Source: Euzebya sp051004735
GTDB taxonomy: Bacteria > Actinomycetota > Nitriliruptoria > Euzebyales > Euzebyaceae
DNA length: 18,868 bases
Reading direction: 5' to 3'
NCBI GenBank assembly: GCA_051004735.1
Contig: JBPCKA010000092.1
Location: 1-18,868 of the forward strand
The first letter of the stretch is position 1. Each line of letters begins with the position of its first letter. The position numbers were made by a program, and so were the translations under genes. Shown here piece by piece: positions 14,366 to 18,868 of the stretch. The notes beneath the pieces were generated by a model, which worked only from the letters and a program-made list of their open reading frames with translations, ran no database searches and was not told the origin of the DNA.

Positions 14366-14371
14366 TAGACT
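14366..14371 (+). promoter_or_regulatory. -10 element for a leaderless sigma-factor transcript
   Basis: TAGACT fits TANNNT, and its last base is seven bases before the A of the ATG at 14379, the exact spacing expected if transcription starts on the start codon. No Shine-Dalgarno is present before this ATG, which supports a leaderless message. No clear TTGACA-like -35 is seen; GGACT (14344-14348) stands about 17 bp upstream and could be a weak ECF-type -35. Confidence 0.5.
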
Positions 14372-14378
14372 CCGCCAG

Positions 14379-15059
14379 ATGGCTTCTCCACACACCGCGT
14401 CAGACGGGCCGGTCCGCCAGGAACTGACCGACGACGAGCGACGCCTGATGTTCACACGGGACGCCATGCCCTTCGTCGACCAGCTGTTCGGTGCGGCCAT
14501 GCGCTACACGCGCAACCGCGCGGACGCCGAGGATCTGGTCCAGGACGCCATGACCAAGGCCTACCAGTCGTTCCACCAGTACCGGCCCGGCACGAACCTG
14601 CGGGCGTGGTTGTACCGGGTGCTGACCACCACCTACATCAACACCTATCGCAAGAAGCAACGGCGTCCACAGGAGGTCTCGGCGGATGGCGTCCGTGACA
14701 ACCTTGTCGACGCCGGTGACTTCTCGCTGTTCGATCGTCTGGAGGGGGCCACATCCCCATCAGCGGAATTCGAGGTCATGCAGAAGCTACCGGCGGAGGC
14801 AGTTCGCGCGGCGCTGGACGAGTTGAGCGAGCAGTTCAGAACAGCGGTCTACCTGGCTGATGTGGAGGGATTCAGCTATGCCGAGATCGCCGAAATTATG
14901 GACACGCCCATCGGCACGGTGATGAGTCGGCTCCATCGCGGAAGAAGTGCGTTGCAGAAGGCGTTGTACGACCACGCGTTGCGGTACGGGCTCATCTCCC
15001 GCACTACAGCATCGGCGGGCGATGCGGCCGACACCACCCAGGAGGAAGACGATGAGTGA
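14379..15059 (+). CDS. ECF sigma factor of the SigH/SigR (thiol-oxidative stress) group
   Basis: A 226-residue sigma factor. Region 2 (about 28-95) has FVDQLFGAAMRYTRNRADAEDLVQD and NLRAWLYRVLTTTYINTYRKKQRRP, the pattern of mycobacterial SigH and streptomycete SigR. Region 4 (about 140-200) has LDELSEQFRTAVYLADVEGFSYAEIAEIMDTPIGTVMSRLHRGRSALQKAL. An acidic tail ends the protein. It directs RNA polymerase to thiol-stress promoters (thioredoxin, mycothiol recycling, proteostasis) in relatives. Its last eight bases overlap the start of the RsrA-like gene (ATGAGTGA), so sigma and anti-sigma are made together. The start looks leaderless. In M. tuberculosis, sigH is also not far from secA1, so the location is consistent with ancestral order. 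Confidence 0.95.
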   Translation: MASPHTASDGPVRQELTDDERRLMFTRDAMPFVDQLFGAAMRYTRNRADAEDLVQDAMTKAYQSFHQYRPGTNLRAWLYRVLTTTYINTYRKKQRRPQEVSADGVRDNLVDAGDFSLFDRLEGATSPSAEFEVMQKLPAEAVRAALDELSEQFRTAVYLADVEGFSYAEIAEIMDTPIGTVMSRLHRGRSALQKALYDHALRYGLISRTTASAGDAADTTQEEDDE

Positions 15060-15279
15060 CCAGTGCGATGCGCTGTTGAAACGGTTGGAGACGTTCCTGG
15101 ATGGCGAGTGCCCTCAGGACGTCGAGGCGACGCTGGAACAGCATCTGCAGGACTGCCCACCATGTCTTGACCGGGCGGATTTTGAACGCAAGGTACGGGA
15201 ACTGGTCGCCTCGAAGTGCCGGGATTCCGCCCCAGTCGGCCTGGTCGACTCGATCAAGGCGCGTCTGCAACTGCAGTAG
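15052..15279 (+). CDS. RsrA/RshA-like zinc-binding anti-sigma factor
   Basis: A 75-residue anti-sigma factor. The zinc motif Hx3CxxC is QHLQDCPPC (H31, C35, C38), with a further cysteine at C5. Relative to the RsrA residues C11, H37, C41 and C44 as I recall them, all four are shifted by exactly six, and C56 sits where RsrA has C62, so the redox switch seems complete. In RsrA, oxidation of these thiols releases zinc and frees the sigma factor. ATG 15052 overlaps the sigma stop by 8 bp, and GGAGGAAG stands just upstream as ribosome binding site. The 3' end overlaps the convergent epimerase gene by 26 bp. Confidence 0.93.
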   Translation: MSDQCDALLKRLETFLDGECPQDVEATLEQHLQDCPPCLDRADFERKVRELVASKCRDSAPVGLVDSIKARLQLQ

Positions 15280-16228
15280 CGGCACTGGTCGAGCTCTTGG
15301 CCAAGTCCGCAGCCGCCTGTGCCCAGGTGAACGCGAACGCAAAGGGCAGGTCCGGCAGGACACGCGAGACCACGTTCGTGCTGTGCCGCAGCTTGTCCAC
15401 CCGGTCATTCAGGCGTCCCAGCGAGGGATGTAGCGGCGCCGCGCAGCCAAGGACCGCCTGGCCGGCGCTGACCAACGGTTGGGGCGCGACCCGGACTGGG
15501 GAGGACCCCCACTGACGGGCCAACAGATCTGCCCAGGCCAAAGTGGTGGGCGTGTCGGGATACACCCCGTGGACCAGGGCGGGAGGGTCATTGCAGGTGG
15601 CCAGGTACGCCAGCAACCGGGCGACGTCGCGCAGGTAGATACCGGCTTTGATCGTGTCCGCCCGGCCGGGCAGAACAAATCGCCGGCCACGGATCGCCCC
15701 CAGCATCCGGCCGAAGTTCCCCAGGTGACCGGGACCAAAGACGTAGCCCGGGCGAAGGATCACCAGTTGGATTCCGGCGGTCCCGGCCAGCTGGCTCGCG
15801 ACTCGTTCGGCGGCCAGTTTCGAGCGGCCGTAGGCACTGGTCGGGCGTGGTGGTGACACCTCGTCCAGCGGGGTTTCGGAGGGGCCGAGAACCGCGATGG
15901 AGCTGACCAGCACCACCCGATTTGCATGGGTTGTGGCTGCGTGGTCCAGGACCGCCCGGGTCCCCTCGACGTTGATGGCAAACAGATCTGCCTGACTGGC
16001 GGCGCTGGTGTCATCGACCCCGGCCAGATGGATTATGGTGTCCGCGGGTGGCAGGTGGGCGGGGAGGTGCCGGATGTCGCCCGGAACAAAGCGGCCATGG
16101 TGCCCCCGACGGAGGTCCAGGTTCAGCACCTCCACAGCGGAGTCCCCGAGCACGGGCAAGAGCGCCTGTCCGATGTACCCCGACCCGCCGGTGACCAGAA
16201 TTGCGGATCCGTCCAACCCAGTGTTCAT
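15254..16228 (-). CDS. NAD-dependent epimerase/dehydratase (extended SDR)
   Basis: A 324-residue extended short-chain dehydrogenase. The NAD-binding turn TGGSGYIG is at residues 13-20, with an acidic residue after beta-2 (VEVLNLDLRRG) favouring NAD. VPGDIRHLP and TIIHLAGVDDTSA follow, then LVSSIAVLG with the catalytic Ser, and SAYGRSKLAAE with Y133 and K137. RPGYVFGPGH is the typical substrate-side motif of sugar-nucleotide epimerases and 3-beta-HSD-like enzymes. The substrate is not evident. The open frame continues to 16309, but ATG 16226-16228 (MNTGLDGSAILVTGG) matches the family start; no Shine-Dalgarno precedes it. It converges on the anti-sigma gene with a 26-bp overlap, and diverges from the region-4 protein. 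Confidence 0.87.
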   Translation of the reverse strand: MNTGLDGSAILVTGGSGYIGQALLPVLGDSAVEVLNLDLRRGHHGRFVPGDIRHLPAHLPPADTIIHLAGVDDTSAASQADLFAINVEGTRAVLDHAATTHANRVVLVSSIAVLGPSETPLDEVSPPRPTSAYGRSKLAAERVASQLAGTAGIQLVILRPGYVFGPGHLGNFGRMLGAIRGRRFVLPGRADTIKAGIYLRDVARLLAYLATCNDPPALVHGVYPDTPTTLAWADLLARQWGSSPVRVAPQPLVSAGQAVLGCAAPLHPSLGRLNDRVDKLRHSTNVVSRVLPDLPFAFAFTWAQAAADLAKSSTSAATAVADAP

Positions 16229-16310
16229 TGAGGTGGCAGCGGGGCAGGCACGGGACGAATGATCGCACACGATCACGACACGGTCGGCTGCGCGTCTGGA
16301 TGGGGGCACC

Positions 16311-16316
16311 TAATCT
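16311..16316 (+). promoter_or_regulatory. -10 element before the region-4 protein gene
   Basis: TAATCT fits TANNNT and ends nine bases before ATG 16326. The predicted start would be at or within about three bases of the ATG, and no Shine-Dalgarno is present, so the message is probably leaderless or nearly so. No clear -35 is seen in the 97-bp region shared with the epimerase gene. Confidence 0.5.
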
Positions 16317-16325
16317 TGCGCACTG

Positions 16326-16730
16326 ATGAGCGCCTCCGCAGGTACCGACCGTCCCGGCCAGGACAAGTCTGAGCAGGGCAAGTCTGGTCAGGGCAAGTCT
16401 GGTCAGGGGAAGGGCGGCCAACGATCTGGACAAAATCAGGGTGGTGGCCGTCCGAACGGTCCCCGGCGCGACTCACGCAGCTCGGAGGAGCAGGAGGCGG
16501 TGCGGCTTCGCAGCAAGCTGCTGAGTCTGCTCAAACGTCTGCCACAGGTCGAACGCGAGGTCCTGGAAGCCCGCATGGGGTTGGTGGACGGACAACCGAT
16601 GAAACCCGGTGAGGTGGCCAGCCGCATGGGCATGACCATCCCAGAGGTGAAGAAGATCGAGGCCCGGGCCTTTGATCGAATCCGTCAGATCGGCCCGCTG
16701 AAGGGGCTGGAACGGTTCCTGGATCACTGA
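16326..16730 (+). CDS. Stand-alone sigma region-4-like DNA-binding protein with Lys/Gly/Gln repeat N-terminus
   Basis: A 134-residue protein. Residues 1-53 are disordered and built around a KSGQG-type pentapeptide repeat (about 13-32). Residues 64-125 look like sigma-70 region 4: LLSLLKRLPQVEREVLEARMGLVDGQ followed by PGEVASRMGMTIPEVKKIEARAFDRIRQIG, close to the group 1 pattern (L-x-x-R-E-R-x-V-[IL]-x-x-R-x-G-L-x-D-G, then the recognition helix and the [IR]-x-Q-I-[EG] end). No region 2 or 3 is present, so it cannot be a normal sigma factor; it may be a transcription factor or sigma-like accessory protein. The amidase gene starts 8 bp after its stop, suggesting co-transcription. Confidence 0.75.
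   Translation: MSASAGTDRPGQDKSEQGKSGQGKSGQGKGGQRSGQNQGGGRPNGPRRDSRSSEEQEAVRLRSKLLSLLKRLPQVEREVLEARMGLVDGQPMKPGEVASRMGMTIPEVKKIEARAFDRIRQIGPLKGLERFLDH
16362..16421. repeat. In-frame tandem repeat, 15-bp unit, about 4 copies, inside a coding region
   Basis: Units GACAAGTCTGAGCAG (16362), GGCAAGTCTGGTCAG (16377 and 16392, identical) and a diverged GGGAAGGGCGGCCAA (16407) follow without gaps. Each encodes one (D/G)K(S/G)xQ pentapeptide of the region-4 protein. The synonymous codons of the two central copies are identical, pointing to recent duplication at DNA level. Confidence 0.88.
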
Positions 16731-16738
16731 GGTCGGCC

Positions 16739-18844
16739 ATGCAACGCAAGCCCCGGCGGGTCGGACCGACTATGCGTAGGCGGTCCCTTCTGCTCGCAGT
16801 AGTCCTGACGGCTGTCGCCGTTTTGAGTCCCGTGCTGCCCACACCCGCACAGGCCGTGACGAGGGTCAGTGTGACCACTGTCCCGGTCAGCCCGGCGGCT
16901 CGGCCGGACCTCTTTACCAGCGCAGGCTGGACGGTCGGTGAACCGATGGACACCAGCCCGTTCGCGATGGTGGCGCTGCAGCTGCCGCCAGACACCGCCG
17001 CTGGGGTGAGCCTGCAGATCCGCACTGCGCGAGGTGAGCACGCCTGGTCACAGTGGACCGTCGTCCCCTACCAGGATGACGAGGGGCCGGACGTCATGAG
17101 CACGGAGGGGCTGTCCGCCAGTTCGCGTGTGGGCACCTATCCGATCTTCACCGACGCGGCGGACCGACTGCAGGTTAGGTCCTCCACCCCCGACCTCGCG
17201 GGGATCGACGCCGTGTTGATCGACCCGTTCGGGCTTGACCGGTCATGGCCGCAGCGGGTGGCAGACCAGATCAGTGCCGAGTGGAGGGGAACGCCAAAAG
17301 GCCAGGCAACCGCGCGGGCCGACATGCCTGACATCGTGACCCGGGCGCAGTGGGGAGCCGACGAATCACTGGTGCGCGAGCAGCCGTCCTATGCCCCCTC
17401 GGTTGAACGGGCATTCGTTCACCACACGGTGGGGCCAAACGACTACACCGCTGCCCAGGCGCCTGGCATCGTCCGCGGCGTCATGGCCTATCACGTCACC
17501 AGCAACGGCTGGAACGACATCGGCTACAACTTCCTGGTCGACCGCTTCGGCACGATCTATGAGGGTCGTGCCGGAGGGATGACCAGAGCGGTGATCGGGG
17601 CGCAGGCAGGCGGGTTCAACACCTTCTCCACCGGTGTCGCCCTGATGGGCACGTTCAGTAGTGCGACGCCGCCACCGGGGATGGTGGATGCGGTGGCCCG
17701 CGTCATTGCCTGGAAGGCTGACGTGCACCATTTCCACCCACTGCGCACCGGTCAGGCGACCAGCGCCGGATCCAGCCGGTACCCCTCCGGTCAGGTGGTC
17801 ACCCTGGACAACGTCAGTGGCCACCGTGATGTCAGCACGACCGAATGCCCCGGCGGCACCACCTACGGACAGCTGGGCGCCATCCGCCAGCAGGTGCGTG
17901 ACTACGCCGGCGACCTGATCGTGGATCAGGCCAGCGACATACGCCGGACCCGGGTCATCCGCGGTGTGCCCGATGTCTCCTCACTGACCGTGACCGCAGA
18001 GCTTGACCCCCCCGGCCCGTGGGAGGTCACGCTGACCGATCCCACCGGTCAGGTGGTCCATCGCGGTGGTGGAGAGGGGAGTCAGGTCACGTCCCCGGTT
18101 GACCTGACCCAGGGGCTGTGGCCGCTGGGCGAGTACGTCTACAACCTCAGCGCAGCCGGTCGTCTGAGCGCCGAGGGGACCGTCACCTTTGACCCTCCCC
18201 AGATCACCAACCTGGGGCAGTCCAGCTTGCTGGCAACCGCGGACGCAGGCGGTGACGTGATCGAGCCCGTCGCGTTTCACGCCGACCTGTGGGATCAGGC
18301 CTCCTGGGAACTGAGCGTCAGCGATCCCGGCGGAACGGTGGTGTTCACACAGAGCGGCGTGGGGGAAAGCCTTGACACTGGTTGGTTCCACGGCGTCACC
18401 GATCCGGGAACCTATCTGGTGCGGGTCAGCGCGGAGGACGCCGAGCCGGTGCAGACCAGCCTGGAAGTGCGCTACGACCTGCTGGACCGTGTTGCCGACA
18501 CCGACGATCCCATCCAGGCCGGAGTCCTGCTCAGCGGCGCGACCTTTGTCGACGGAACCGCTGACCGCGCCGTCATCGCACGTCACGATGTGTTCGCCGA
18601 TGCACTGGCTGGTGGCCCCTTGGCCGGTACGGAGGGTCCGTTGCTGTTGACCACCCCCGACGATCTGGATGCCGCCGTGCGGGGCGAGCTGGACCGGGTG
18701 CTTGCCGCTGACGCCACCGTGTACGTCCTGGGAGGGAGTTCCGCGATTTCTGATGCGGTCGTGGCGGAACTCACCCAGCGCTATGGCGATGTCGTACGGC
18801 TGTCCGGGGCCAACCGTGTCGGGGTCGCGGCGGCGGTCGCGTAG
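16739..18844 (+). CDS. Secreted N-acetylmuramoyl-L-alanine amidase (PGRP fold) with CWB2 region, interrupted by an in-frame TAG
   Basis: A 701-residue exported enzyme. The N-terminus (RRVGPTMRRRSLLLAVV... to about residue 39, ending PTPAQA) is a signal peptide; the RRRS before the hydrophobic stretch is faintly Tat-like. A PGRP/amidase_2 domain (about 200-390) opens with the substrate-groove phrase TRAQWGADESL; zinc ligands are H228 or H229 (FVHHTVGPN), H362 (SGHRDVSTTECPGG) and C370. Beta-sandwich-like stretches fill about 400-600. From about 600 a cell-wall-binding repeat 2 begins (HDVFADALAGGPLAGTEGPLLLT...VYVLGGSSAISDAV), and a second starts with RLSGANRVGVAAAVA, where TAG (18842-18844) stops it; the frame then continues in family-like style (TVVEQAG) to the window end. 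It probably cuts the stem-peptide amide bond of peptidoglycan. GAGGT lies 5-6 bases before the ATG. The gene follows the region-4 gene by 8 bp. Confidence 0.88.
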   Translation: MQRKPRRVGPTMRRRSLLLAVVLTAVAVLSPVLPTPAQAVTRVSVTTVPVSPAARPDLFTSAGWTVGEPMDTSPFAMVALQLPPDTAAGVSLQIRTARGEHAWSQWTVVPYQDDEGPDVMSTEGLSASSRVGTYPIFTDAADRLQVRSSTPDLAGIDAVLIDPFGLDRSWPQRVADQISAEWRGTPKGQATARADMPDIVTRAQWGADESLVREQPSYAPSVERAFVHHTVGPNDYTAAQAPGIVRGVMAYHVTSNGWNDIGYNFLVDRFGTIYEGRAGGMTRAVIGAQAGGFNTFSTGVALMGTFSSATPPPGMVDAVARVIAWKADVHHFHPLRTGQATSAGSSRYPSGQVVTLDNVSGHRDVSTTECPGGTTYGQLGAIRQQVRDYAGDLIVDQASDIRRTRVIRGVPDVSSLTVTAELDPPGPWEVTLTDPTGQVVHRGGGEGSQVTSPVDLTQGLWPLGEYVYNLSAAGRLSAEGTVTFDPPQITNLGQSSLLATADAGGDVIEPVAFHADLWDQASWELSVSDPGGTVVFTQSGVGESLDTGWFHGVTDPGTYLVRVSAEDAEPVQTSLEVRYDLLDRVADTDDPIQAGVLLSGATFVDGTADRAVIARHDVFADALAGGPLAGTEGPLLLTTPDDLDAAVRGELDRVLAADATVYVLGGSSAISDAVVAELTQRYGDVVRLSGANRVGVAAAVA

Positions 18845-18868
18845 ACGGTCGTTGAACAGGCAGGTACC

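Noticed and set aside
1751..16421. A CRISPR array or a dispersed repeat family to explain the tandem repeats.
   Set aside because: Units are 14-15 bp without spacers, and the four arrays do not share a sequence.
18842..18844. Reassignment of TAG as a sense codon in this organism.
   Set aside because: Several intact genes in the window end at TAG exactly where their families end, so a local stop or error is more likely.

Overview
The window comes from a high-GC Gram-positive bacterium, almost certainly an actinomycete-type organism (Actinomycetota). It has a SigH/SigR-type sigma factor with an RsrA-type zinc anti-sigma factor, a maleylpyruvate-isomerase-fold (mycothiol-type) protein, an Rv3235-like small protein, and the gene order comF / hpf / secA. 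A secreted amidase with cell-wall-binding repeat 2 (CWB2) sequence at the right edge suggests a deep-branching class (Euzebya or Nitriliruptor relatives), but I cannot fix the lineage from sequence alone. Genes are tightly packed, with many 1-8 bp overlaps, several convergent 3' overlaps, and several starts that look leaderless.

Left part (1-2521): the tail of an unidentified gene (possibly a luciferase-like oxidoreductase), then a minus-strand pair, a zinc-independent medium-chain dehydrogenase followed by a HAD phosphatase, then a comF-type phosphoribosyltransferase. Potassium block (2442-6537): a KimA-like APC permease with a duplicated cytosolic alpha/beta region, diverging from two adjacent TrkA-type NAD-binding regulatory proteins across a short region with two tandem dyads, followed by a convergent OB-fold protein. 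From memory, this permease/ceoB/ceoC/OB-fold group matches Rv2690c-Rv2694c of Mycobacterium tuberculosis; here it sits between comF and hpf.

Central part (6538-11160): hpf (long-form ribosome hibernation factor) with an unusual leader holding a near-perfect Shine-Dalgarno sequence and a terminator-like hairpin, then a clear terminator, an orphan NarL-type response regulator, and secA.

Right part (11161-18868): a DinB/maleylpyruvate isomerase-fold protein; a minus-strand operon (one-pass membrane protein, Rv3235-like protein, and a protein with a C-terminal NUDIX domain after a possible degenerate methyltransferase region); a divergently transcribed SigH/SigR-type sigma factor overlapping its RsrA-like anti-sigma factor; a minus-strand NAD-dependent epimerase; a small stand-alone sigma region-4-like protein with a low-complexity repeat N-terminus; and a secreted PGRP-type amidase whose CWB2 region is cut by an in-frame TAG 24 bases before the window edge.

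The most unusual features are: (i) four unrelated short tandem repeats with almost the same 14-15 bp period, two of them containing gene stop codons; (ii) the paired dyads between kimA-like and trkA genes; (iii) the hpf leader; (iv) the in-frame TAG in the amidase; (v) the repeat-tailed region-4 protein. I see no CRISPR array, transposase, prophage, tRNA or rRNA.
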